Of a stretch of 43,249 nucleotides of DNA, positions 24,091-31,367 are shown in pieces. The stretch lies in assembly GCA_902789735.1 (NCBI GenBank), contig CADAOZ010000007.1, positions 1 to 43,249 on the forward strand, written 5' to 3'. This DNA is from an uncultured Lachnospiraceae bacterium (lineage in GTDB: Bacteria > Bacillota > Clostridia > Lachnospirales > Lachnospiraceae). A program made the translations under genes and the position numbers. The stretch's first letter is position 1. The number at the start of each line of letters is the position of its first letter. The notes below the pieces were generated by a model. The model ran no database searches. It was not told where the DNA came from and saw only the letters and a program-made list of their open reading frames with translations.

Positions 24091-24128
24091 AAAAAAAGAC
24101 TCTTCCGTACCATAAGTACAGAAGAGCC
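24091..24128 (-). terminator. Terminator of the yicC-pgsA operon
   Basis: GACTCTTCCGTAC and GTACAGAAGAGCC form a stem with one mismatch and a 5-base loop, and on the minus strand seven T follow. It lies 17 bp behind the pgsA stop. Confidence 0.88.
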
Positions 24129-24145
24129 TGTTCCATTCCATGCCA

Positions 24146-24685
24146 TTATTTGGTCTGGCTGATGACCTGCTTGTTCTTCATGATGTAGTCACAAAGGGAG
24201 ATGATGGTCAGAGCCAGAGCGACCCACATGATGATATTTGTCAGCAGCTGCAGCTGCGGGATGTTGAGGATCATCAGGATGATCATGATCATCTGGAAAG
24301 TGGTCTTGAATTTTCCCCAGTAGCTGGCGGCAATGACGATGCCGTTATCGGCCGCGATCAGACGGAAGCCGCTGATGGCGAACTCTCTGGCAACGATGAT
24401 GATGACGATCCAGGAAGGGATCCTTCCCATTTCAATCAGGCAGATCATAGCGGAACATACCAGGAGCTTGTCCGCCAGGGGATCCATGAACTTGCCGAAG
24501 TCTGTGACCAGGCCGTATTTTCTGGCGATCTTGCCGTCGGCCATATCGGTCAGGGACGCGATAATGAAGATGACCAGGGCTACGTAATCAGAATAGGGAA
24601 TGATGCCGCCCGGATTCAGCAGGGCAAATACAAAAAACGGAATCAGAATAACGCGCAGCATTGTGAGTTTGTTAGGCAGATTCAT
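24146..24685 (-). CDS. pgsA: CDP-diacylglycerol-glycerol-3-phosphate 3-phosphatidyltransferase
   Basis: The 179-residue membrane enzyme makes phosphatidylglycerol phosphate. It carries the full CDP-alcohol phosphotransferase motif D-X2-DG-X2-AR-X8-G-X3-D-X3-D, read as DMADGKIARKYGLVTDFGKF continuing to MDPLAD, and several hydrophobic helices. MNLPNKLTMLRVILIP is the usual N-terminus, and AAAGGAGG lies upstream. It follows rimO at 137 bp and has an own extended -10 promoter. Confidence 0.95.
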   Translation of the reverse strand: MNLPNKLTMLRVILIPFFVFALLNPGGIIPYSDYVALVIFIIASLTDMADGKIARKYGLVTDFGKFMDPLADKLLVCSAMICLIEMGRIPSWIVIIIVAREFAISGFRLIAADNGIVIAASYWGKFKTTFQMIMIILMILNIPQLQLLTNIIMWVALALTIISLCDYIMKNKQVISQTK

Positions 24686-24763
24686 TATATTTCCTCCTTT
24701 AATAAAAGCGTCCGTCAGCAGAGCGGATCTTCTCTTCCGGCCCGGCGGATGGTAAGCACACCT

Positions 24764-24772
24764 ATTATAGCA
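24764..24772 (-). promoter_or_regulatory. Extended -10 promoter of pgsA
   Basis: In the rimO-pgsA gap the minus strand reads TGCTATAAT, an extended -10 with consensus TATAAT. The -35 region is poor. The -10 lies at the edge of a small palindrome (AGCAG-gaaat-CTGCT). A GC hairpin (TCCGCG...CGCGGA, about 24796-24813) precedes it and may weaken read-through from rimO. Confidence 0.55.
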
Positions 24773-24822
24773 GATTTCCTGCTGTTTTCCACCTTTCCGC
24801 GAAAATCCGCGGATGCGGCGGT

Positions 24823-26154
24823 TCAGACCGGCCTGCCGATCAGGTCATACTCCTGAGAACCGGTCACTTTGACCTGAATAAAATCTCCGGTCATCAGTTC
24901 TTTACGGGTCTCAATAAAGAGAAGTCCGTCCACGCCGGGCGCGTCCTTGTAAGTACGGGCCGTGTAAACATCTTCATCCACAAGTTTTCCTTCGACCATG
25001 GCTGTCAGGACCCTGCCCTTCATTTTACGCGCCTGCCGGAAGGCGATCTGCTGTTGGGCCAGCATCAGTTCTTTCTGCCGTTTGCGTTTGACCGGGGCCG
25101 GTACCTGGGGCCTTAACCGCGCGGCAGGCGTCCCTTCCTCTTTGGAATAGGTGAACACGCCCAGCCGGTCGAACTGCATCTTCTTTACAAAAGCGAGCAG
25201 CTCTTTATGGTCCTTTTCCAGTTCTCCCGGAAATCCGGTGATCAGGGTCGTCCGCAGGCACATATCAGGGATCTCCTGCCGGATAAAGGCAACGATCTCT
25301 TCCAGTTCCTTCCGGTTGGTCCTGCGTCCCATCCTCTTCAGGATAGAATCGGAAGCATGCTGGATGGGCATGTCCAGATAATGAAGGACCTTGGGCTCTT
25401 CTTTGATGACTCTGACCAGCTCCGGCGTGATTTCCTCCGGATAGGCATAGAGGATGCGGATCCATTCAATGCCTCCGATCTCTGCCAGCCTGCGCAGCAG
25501 GTCCGGCAGCTTTTTCTCTCCGTAGAGGTCGACGCCGTACAGGGTCGTTTCCTGGGCCACCAGGATCAGTTCACGGACGCCTTTGCCGGCCAGGTCTTCG
25601 GCCTGGCGGACCAGCGTCTCCATGGGCACGCTCCGGAAGGGGCCCCGTACACTGGGGATGACGCAGTAGGTACAGCATTTGTCGCAGCCCTCCGCGATCC
25701 GCAGATAGCCGTAATAGCCGCCGGTCGTCAGGATCCGTCCGGCATCCGCAGCGGGCATTCCATTCAGGGGCTGCAGGCAGATTTTTTTCCGCTCGGGCAC
25801 CTGTCCCAGGACCTGGTCCAGTACGGGGATCAGCTCTTCCTGGGCCGTTGTGCCGATCACGGCGTCTACCTCAGGGATTTCTTCTATGATCTCCTCTTTG
25901 TAGCGCTGTCCCAGGCAGCCGGCTACGATCAGGGCTTTGAGCTGGCCGGAAGTCCTCCGGTCCGCCATTTCCAGTATGGCGTCGATGCTTTCCTTCTTGG
26001 CGTCATTGATGAAGCAGCAGGTATTGATGATCACGATCTCCGCCTCTTCTTCATCATCCGTAAAGGTATAGCCGTGGGCCGCCAGGCCTGCCAGCATTTC
26101 CTCAGTATCCACCAGATTCTTGTCACAGCCTAATGATACAAATAATATTTTCAT
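24823..26154 (-). CDS. rimO: Ribosomal protein S12 methylthiotransferase RimO
   Basis: The 443-residue radical SAM enzyme adds a methylthio group to an aspartate of ribosomal protein S12. The N-terminal UPF0004 domain begins MKILFVSLGCDKNLVDTE, the form typical of RimO rather than MiaB. The radical SAM cluster motif is EGCDKCCTYC (CX3CX2C), and a TRAM domain closes the protein (about 370-443). It starts 10 bp after rpoZ in the operon. Confidence 0.95.
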   Translation of the reverse strand: MKILFVSLGCDKNLVDTEEMLAGLAAHGYTFTDDEEEAEIVIINTCCFINDAKKESIDAILEMADRRTSGQLKALIVAGCLGQRYKEEIIEEIPEVDAVIGTTAQEELIPVLDQVLGQVPERKKICLQPLNGMPAADAGRILTTGGYYGYLRIAEGCDKCCTYCVIPSVRGPFRSVPMETLVRQAEDLAGKGVRELILVAQETTLYGVDLYGEKKLPDLLRRLAEIGGIEWIRILYAYPEEITPELVRVIKEEPKVLHYLDMPIQHASDSILKRMGRRTNRKELEEIVAFIRQEIPDMCLRTTLITGFPGELEKDHKELLAFVKKMQFDRLGVFTYSKEEGTPAARLRPQVPAPVKRKRQKELMLAQQQIAFRQARKMKGRVLTAMVEGKLVDEDVYTARTYKDAPGVDGLLFIETRKELMTGDFIQVKVTGSQEYDLIGRPV

Positions 26155-26164
26155 ATATGATGAT

Positions 26165-26575
26165 TTATTCTACCTCGTCTGTGGCTTCCTCTGCCCCGCC
26201 GTCTTCTTCCTCGAAGGCATCTTCTTCCAGGGCCGCGTCTTCCACGGCCTCATCTTCCGCCTCATCCTCGTCAAGGACATCGGTCAGTTCCTCATCTGCG
26301 GCGTCTTCCGTGAAAGCCGCTTCCTCTTCTTCCTCAGGCATTTCGCCTTCCGCCAGAATGCTGATCTTGCCTTCGTTCAGCTCCCTGACCGCGATGGAAA
26401 GGGGCTTCTCGGCGGGGTCGGTGTCGACCATGGGCTCATCTCCATTGACGATCTGTCTGGCTCTTTTGGCAGTCGCCATAACTATCGAATAACGGCTGTT
26501 GATGACGGGGGTTTCGCCCTCTTCCACGCCTTTATTAACAACTTTCATCAGGTCTACATATGAAGGATGAATCAT
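26165..26575 (-). CDS. rpoZ: RNA polymerase omega subunit with long acidic tail
   Basis: The first 75 residues match omega: MIHPSYVDLMKVVNKG, NSRYSIVMATAKRARQIV and PLSIAVRELNEGKI. Omega helps the beta' subunit fold and join the polymerase. Residues 77-136 form a tail with 33 Asp/Glu among 60 residues and no Lys or Arg, much longer than in a typical 70-90-residue omega. The tail is in frame and ends at a normal stop directly before rimO, so it is not an assembly error by appearance. Its role is unknown. The gene starts one base after the gmk stop. Confidence 0.93.
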   Translation of the reverse strand: MIHPSYVDLMKVVNKGVEEGETPVINSRYSIVMATAKRARQIVNGDEPMVDTDPAEKPLSIAVRELNEGKISILAEGEMPEEEEEAAFTEDAADEELTDVLDEDEAEDEAVEDAALEEDAFEEEDGGAEEATDEVE

Positions 26576-27235
26576 TTATTTACCTTCCCTTTCTCTTCTT
26601 TCGTTGATTTCGATCAGTTCCTTAGTAAATGTTTCCATAAATTCCCGGGAAGGCAGGGGCGCCGAGGCGCCTTCACGGATGATCCCGTTGATCATGTCCG
26701 CCGCTTCCTCCACCGTATCATTGATCACAAAATGGTCATAGCGCCAGATCTCTCCGGATTCCTCCACCGCCCGTCTCAGACGTTTGGAGACTTTCTCCGG
26801 CGGCTCGGATCCCCGGCCCACCAGCCTGTTCTCAAGCTCCGCCGCCGAAGGGGTGGAAACAAAAATCAGGATGGCTTCGGGTATTTTCTTCCGAATCTGC
26901 ATGGCGCCCTGGACTTCAATATCCAGCAGGACGTCCCGTCCGGCCGCCAGGTTCTCATGCACAAAGGCTGCAGGCGTGCCGTAGTAATTGTCCGTATAGC
27001 CGGCATATTCCAGAAAACCGGCCTGGTCGATCATCTTTTCGAAGCGCTCATTGGTCACGAAATGATAGTGGACCCCGTCAATTTCCTGATCCCGGGGATC
27101 CCGGGTCGTCATGGATACGGAAAAAGCGTAATTCCCGTATTTATCCATCATCCTTTTGATGACAGTTCCCTTGCCGCAGCCGGAATAGCCGGAAATGATA
27201 ACGATCTTTGGCTCATTCTGTTTCTGACTGGTCAT
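26576..27235 (-). CDS. gmk: Guanylate kinase
   Basis: The start is set at ATG 27233-27235 (MTSQKQNEPKIVIISG), with AGAGGG upstream; a longer frame would overlap remA even more. The 219-residue kinase converts GMP to GDP. P-loop GYSGCGKGTV, the GMP-binding TRDPRDQEIDGVHYHFV and the lid GRGSEPPEKVSKRLRRA are visible. It overlaps the remA 3' end by 23 bp, as is common in Firmicutes. Confidence 0.96.
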   Translation of the reverse strand: MTSQKQNEPKIVIISGYSGCGKGTVIKRMMDKYGNYAFSVSMTTRDPRDQEIDGVHYHFVTNERFEKMIDQAGFLEYAGYTDNYYGTPAAFVHENLAAGRDVLLDIEVQGAMQIRKKIPEAILIFVSTPSAAELENRLVGRGSEPPEKVSKRLRRAVEESGEIWRYDHFVINDTVEEAADMINGIIREGASAPLPSREFMETFTKELIEINERREREGK

Positions 27236-27476
27236 AGTCACCCTCTGCCCTTCCCCGTATGGTCTCCGGCAGCAGGGCCGACAGGACGATACGGTCATTT
27301 TCCATTACGATCACAGCTTTGGTCCTGCGTCCCTGGGTGGCGTCGATGGTCCGGCCGTCCTCCCTGGCCCTGGCGACCAGGCGCTTGACCGGTGCCGAAT
27401 CGGGACTGACGACGGCGATGATCTTCTCCGCGTTGACGATATTGCCAAAGCCGATATGAATCAGCTTAATTCCCAT
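27213..27476 (-). CDS. remA: RemA/DUF370-family regulator
   Basis: The 87-residue protein begins MGIKLIHIGFGNIVNAEKIIA and contains VSPDSAPVKRLV and GRRTKAVIVMENDRIVLSAL, the conserved DUF370 sequence. In Bacillus subtilis RemA is a DNA-binding activator of matrix and osmoprotection genes. It lies in its conserved place between yicC and gmk; only 1 bp separates it from yicC. Confidence 0.94.
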   Translation of the reverse strand: MGIKLIHIGFGNIVNAEKIIAVVSPDSAPVKRLVARAREDGRTIDATQGRRTKAVIVMENDRIVLSALLPETIRGRAEGDYDQSETE

Positions 27477-27477
27477 A

Positions 27478-28356
27478 TTATTCGATGTTCTGGATCTGTT
27501 CCCTTACCTTCTCTACTGTGGTCTTCAGATTGATGGCCCGGTCGGAGATATCCAGATCTCCGGATTTGGACAGGATGGTGTTGGATTCCCGGTTCATTTC
27601 CTGGGCGATGAAATCCAGCTTGCGGCCGATGCCCTCATTGCCCTCCAGGGCCTTGCGGGTAGCGTCGATATGACTGCGCAGGCGGACCAGTTCCTCATCC
27701 ACGCTGACCTTGTCGGCATAGATGGTGACTTCCTGTACGATCCTGCCATCATCCAGAGTCGACTCTTCCAGCAGCTCCCGAACCTTGTCCTCCAGCCTGC
27801 GGCGGTAATCGGCCACGATCACGGGAGAGCGTTCGGTAATAAATTCCACATCGGCTGTCATTTCATCCAGTTTGGCGGTCAGGTCCTTATAGAGGAATTC
27901 GCCTTCCCGGACCCTGGCATGGACAAAGTTCTCCGACGCCTCTGTCAGGGCTTTCTGCAGGGGCTGCCAGATCAGTTCCACATTGGCCGCTTCCTCCTCC
28001 AGTTCAAAAACGTCAGGAAAGCGGGACAGGTGGGAGACCCGGATGTCATTTTCGATCCCCAGCTCCTCGGACATCTGCTGCAGATAGCGCAGATACTCCG
28101 CGGCGATCCTGCCGTTGTATTTAATAGAGACATTGGCCTGGGTCAGGTCTTCCAGCGTGATAAAAACATCCACCTTGCCGCGCTGGATATACTGCTTCAG
28201 CGTCTTGCGGATCCTGGCCTCCAGCTGGCTCAGCTGTCTGGGCATCTTGATGCCGATGTCCAGATAACGGTTGTTGACGGATTTCATTTCCACCGTGACT
28301 CTGTAATTCTCATCACTGACCTCGGCCCTGCCGTAACCGGTCATACTCTTGATCAT
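27478..28356 (-). CDS. yicC: YicC/YloC-family endoribonuclease
   Basis: The start is ATG 28354-28356 (MIKSMTGYGRAEV), with AAGGAG upstream; the open frame continues upstream through the promoter but is not coding there. The 292-residue protein has the YicC N-terminal domain (about 1-155, VEMKSVNNRYLDIGIKMPR) and the C-terminal DUF1732 domain (GRKLDFIAQEMNRESNTILSK). Members cut RNA in vitro and affect sRNA decay in E. coli. It is the first gene of yicC-remA-gmk-rpoZ-rimO-pgsA. Confidence 0.93.
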   Translation of the reverse strand: MIKSMTGYGRAEVSDENYRVTVEMKSVNNRYLDIGIKMPRQLSQLEARIRKTLKQYIQRGKVDVFITLEDLTQANVSIKYNGRIAAEYLRYLQQMSEELGIENDIRVSHLSRFPDVFELEEEAANVELIWQPLQKALTEASENFVHARVREGEFLYKDLTAKLDEMTADVEFITERSPVIVADYRRRLEDKVRELLEESTLDDGRIVQEVTIYADKVSVDEELVRLRSHIDATRKALEGNEGIGRKLDFIAQEMNRESNTILSKSGDLDISDRAINLKTTVEKVREQIQNIE

Positions 28357-28422
28357 CAGACTGCTCCTTTTCTGTGTCAAAAGGGCATAGTTATCCCCTG
28401 AATATCCAATAACATAAATTTC

Positions 28423-28451
28423 ATTATATCTGCCCCCCTGTTTTCCGTCAA
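28423..28451 (-). promoter_or_regulatory. Promoter of the yicC-remA-gmk-rpoZ-rimO operon
   Basis: The minus strand has TTGACG (28446-28451), a 17-bp spacer and a consensus TATAAT (28423-28428). It is among the strongest sigma-A matches in the window. About 60 bases of leader follow. Confidence 0.85.
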
Positions 28452-28504
28452 GGAACAAATGCGGGGGGAATGCTTCTGTCCGGACCGGATCCCGGCTGTA
28501 TTTG

Positions 28505-30304
28505 TCAGGACCGGTTTCCCGGCTTCTCATCGGCCGGGCGCAGCATGGAGATATCCGTGCCGGCCAGAATCGAATAGTTGGTGTAGTAGACCACAAAACC
28601 GGGCCTGCCGCCGCCGGGCTTTTTGACATTGCGGCGTTCCAGGTAATCGATCTCTACCTTTTCCTGCTCCCGGCCGCTGGAGTAATAGGCAGCCAGGGCC
28701 GCGGCCTCCTCAAAGGCCCGGTCCGGAATGTCGTGCATCTTCTGCCCCCGGCTCTTCAGGATCACATGGGAACCGGGCATGTCGTTGGCATGGAACCAGA
28801 TATCGGATGGGGCGCCGATCTTGAAAGTCACTTCCTCATTCTGCAGGTTGTTCTTGCCCACGTAGAGATCATAGCCGTCGCTGCTGATATAATGCAGGGG
28901 CCTGCTGACCGGGGTCCGGCTCCTGCCCTTTTTGCCGGTGTTATGCTTTTTGACAAAGCCCGCTTCCTCCAGCTCCCGCCGGATCAGGGCCAGATCCCCC
29001 TCCGAGGTGGACAGCTCCAGGGAAGTCCGGATGGACTCCAGATGGTCGATCTCAGCCTTCACTTCTACTGTCAGTCTGGAAAGGGCTTCATACGTCCTCT
29101 TCAGCTTGGTATATCTGTCAAAATACTTTTTCGCGTTCTGCTGGGGGGTCAGCCGGGGATCCAGGCTGATCCTGGTCCTGCCGCCCGTATAGTAATTGTC
29201 CAGTTCGCAGGAGGAAGCGCCCTCCGGGATCTCATAGCCGTATGTGTTGAGCAGTTCTCCATAAATCCGGTATTTGTCCTTCTTCTCCGTATCCCGGATC
29301 TGCTTCTGCTGCAGATCATATTTATGGACATCCCGTTCCAGGATGGTCTGGACGATATGGCGCAGGTCGGCCGATTTCTGGCGGATCCGTGTCACTTCGT
29401 TCTTACGGGCGTAGAAGTCCTCCAGCAGACGGCTGAAGGAACTGTAAGGACGCGCCCTGTAGTCCCCGTACATGGTCATGGTCATGGCCGAAAAGTCGGC
29501 GGGGACCTCCGTACCGGCGTTCTGTTTGAAATAGATGGCAGGGTGGAAGCTGCCCCGGCGGATCTCCTCCATCAGGGCGGCGAACACAGCCCAGAGGACC
29601 TGCCGTTCTTCCTCTGTCAGAGCGGACGCGGACCGGTCATGGTCCAGCTGGGCCCGGACGCAGATCTCCTCCGCCGCCTGACGGGAGATACCGGTATAGG
29701 TCTTCATCAGCAGAAGGGCCGGATCAAAACTGCTCCCCTGCAGGGTCTCCATAAAGGCCTCCGGGGTCTCGGACAGGGGGTCGCGCTTACCCTGGGTGGA
29801 GGGCACAAAATAGTCCCTGCCGGGCAGGACTTCCCGGACCGAGCTGACCATGGCGGACACATGCTTGATGCTGTCCACGATCTTCTCTTCACTGTCCAGG
29901 AAGATGATATTGGAGTGCTTGCCCATGATCTCCATGACCAGGGTGTGGCGGCAGAGGTCGCCCATTTCATTGAGATGCTCGATCTCAAAGCGCAGGATCC
30001 GTTCCAGGCCGGGCTGGTATATGGCGGTGATCCTGCCGTTCTGCAGGTGCTTGCGCAGCAGCATGCAGAAAGAAGGCGCCTGCAGGGGCGCCTGTCTGTT
30101 CTGTTCCGTGATGTAGCACAAGGGGAGAGACGGGTCTGCCGACATATAGACCCTGACCTGGCCGCCGCCCTTTTCCGCCATGGGCCGGACGGTCAGGACC
30201 AGTTCATTTCTGTCCGTCTGCGCTATTTTGTATATTCTGCCGCCTGTCAGCAGGTCTGCCAGCTCTTTCGTCAGACAGGCGGCCGCGATTCCGTCGAATG
30301 CCAT
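28505..30304 (-). CDS. rqcH: Ribosome quality control factor RqcH (NFACT family)
   Basis: The 599-residue protein begins MAFDGIAAACLTKELADLL and shows the NFACT-N domain (MGKHSNIIFLD, EVLPGRDYFVP), a helix-hairpin region, a long coiled coil (about 380-440) and the NFACT-R domain (IWFHANDMPGSHVILKSRG). RqcH binds obstructed large subunits and recruits tRNA-Ala to add alanine tails that mark stalled peptides for decay. Older annotations call this family fibronectin-binding. It lies 46 bp behind metA. Confidence 0.95.
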   Translation of the reverse strand: MAFDGIAAACLTKELADLLTGGRIYKIAQTDRNELVLTVRPMAEKGGGQVRVYMSADPSLPLCYITEQNRQAPLQAPSFCMLLRKHLQNGRITAIYQPGLERILRFEIEHLNEMGDLCRHTLVMEIMGKHSNIIFLDSEEKIVDSIKHVSAMVSSVREVLPGRDYFVPSTQGKRDPLSETPEAFMETLQGSSFDPALLLMKTYTGISRQAAEEICVRAQLDHDRSASALTEEERQVLWAVFAALMEEIRRGSFHPAIYFKQNAGTEVPADFSAMTMTMYGDYRARPYSSFSRLLEDFYARKNEVTRIRQKSADLRHIVQTILERDVHKYDLQQKQIRDTEKKDKYRIYGELLNTYGYEIPEGASSCELDNYYTGGRTRISLDPRLTPQQNAKKYFDRYTKLKRTYEALSRLTVEVKAEIDHLESIRTSLELSTSEGDLALIRRELEEAGFVKKHNTGKKGRSRTPVSRPLHYISSDGYDLYVGKNNLQNEEVTFKIGAPSDIWFHANDMPGSHVILKSRGQKMHDIPDRAFEEAAALAAYYSSGREQEKVEIDYLERRNVKKPGGGRPGFVVYYTNYSILAGTDISMLRPADEKPGNRS

Positions 30305-30350
30305 AGAAATTCCTTTTCCATTTAACTGTATCCGATCTCATATCCGGAGA

Positions 30351-31286
30351 TCACATGGGTTCCAGATTCTCGGAAATATCCTCGATCCTGTAAGGAGTCA
30401 GCTGATATACGTAATAATTGAGCCAGTTGGAATACAGATTCTGGCTGGCCGCCCGCCATTGCAGCAGGGGCACTTTATTGGGATCGTCGCCCGGGAAATA
30501 GTTGACCGGGATCTCCGGCCGGATCCCCTTGTTCAGATCCCTGTAATATTCATCCCGCAGCGTATTGCGGTCGTATTCCGCATGGCCGAAGATGAAGATC
30601 CGCCGGCCGTCCAGAGACATGCAGAGCAGGACGCCTGCCTCCTCGGATTCCGCCAGGATCTTGAGCTCCTTACAGGCCCGGATGTCCTCCGCCCGGACCT
30701 CCGTATAACGGCTGTGGGGGATGAGGAAGTAATCGTCAAAGCCCCGGACCAGAGGCTCCCGCCGGTGCTGTACTTTGTGGGAGAAAACGCCCGACAGCTT
30801 ATGGTCCAGCATATATTTCTGAAGCCCGTAGTGATAATAGATCCCTGCCTGGGCACCCCAGCAGATATGGAAAGTCGAGGTCACATGGGATCTGGTCCAT
30901 TCCATGATCTGGCAAAGCTCCGGCCAGTAATCCACGTCTTCATATTCCAGCTTCTCCACCGGCGCTCCGGTGATGATCATGCCGTCGAACTTCCTGTCCT
31001 TTATATCCTCAAATGTGTAATAGAATTTGCGCAGATGGGAATAGGAGGTGTTCTGGCTGTTGTGGGAGGACATGTGCATGAAGGTGATGTTGGTCTGCAG
31101 GGGGGAGTTGGACAGCATGCGGAGCAGTTCCAGCTCGGTCGCCTCCTTTTTGGGCATCAGGTTCAGGATACACAGCTCCAGAGGACGGATGTCCTGATGG
31201 GTCGCTCTGTTCTCGTCAACGATGAAAAGGTTCTCCCGCTCCAGTATTTCCCGGACCGGGAGGTCATTTTGAATATTAATGGGCAT
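30351..31286 (-). CDS. metA: Homoserine O-acetyltransferase, MetA type
   Basis: The start is ATG 31284-31286 (MPINIQNDLPVREIL), with GGAG 9 bases upstream. The 311-residue enzyme acylates homoserine in methionine synthesis. The nucleophile is C142 in HICWGAQAG, and H/E of the glutamine-amidotransferase-like triad lie near GHAEYDR. Position 111 is glutamate (GAPVEKLEY). In this family Glu111 goes with acetyl-CoA and Gly111 with succinyl-CoA, so acetylation is predicted. No SAM riboswitch or T-box is visible upstream. Confidence 0.94.
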   Translation of the reverse strand: MPINIQNDLPVREILERENLFIVDENRATHQDIRPLELCILNLMPKKEATELELLRMLSNSPLQTNITFMHMSSHNSQNTSYSHLRKFYYTFEDIKDRKFDGMIITGAPVEKLEYEDVDYWPELCQIMEWTRSHVTSTFHICWGAQAGIYYHYGLQKYMLDHKLSGVFSHKVQHRREPLVRGFDDYFLIPHSRYTEVRAEDIRACKELKILAESEEAGVLLCMSLDGRRIFIFGHAEYDRNTLRDEYYRDLNKGIRPEIPVNYFPGDDPNKVPLLQWRAASQNLYSNWLNYYVYQLTPYRIEDISENLEPM

Positions 31287-31367
31287 GGTGTTTCTGCTCC
31301 TTCCTGTCATCCTGCAGGCCGGGTCTCCCGCCGGTTCCGGACCCTGTCTGGCAGGATTCTGTCCGGT

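Noticed and set aside
28502..30325. Open frame of about 600 codons on the plus strand
   Set aside because: It is antisense to rqcH. High GC at codon positions of the real gene keeps the opposite frame open; the product has no recognisable family.
31287..31367. SAM riboswitch or T-box upstream of metA
   Set aside because: The 81-bp gap to ligA is too short and shows no S-box or T-box sequence.
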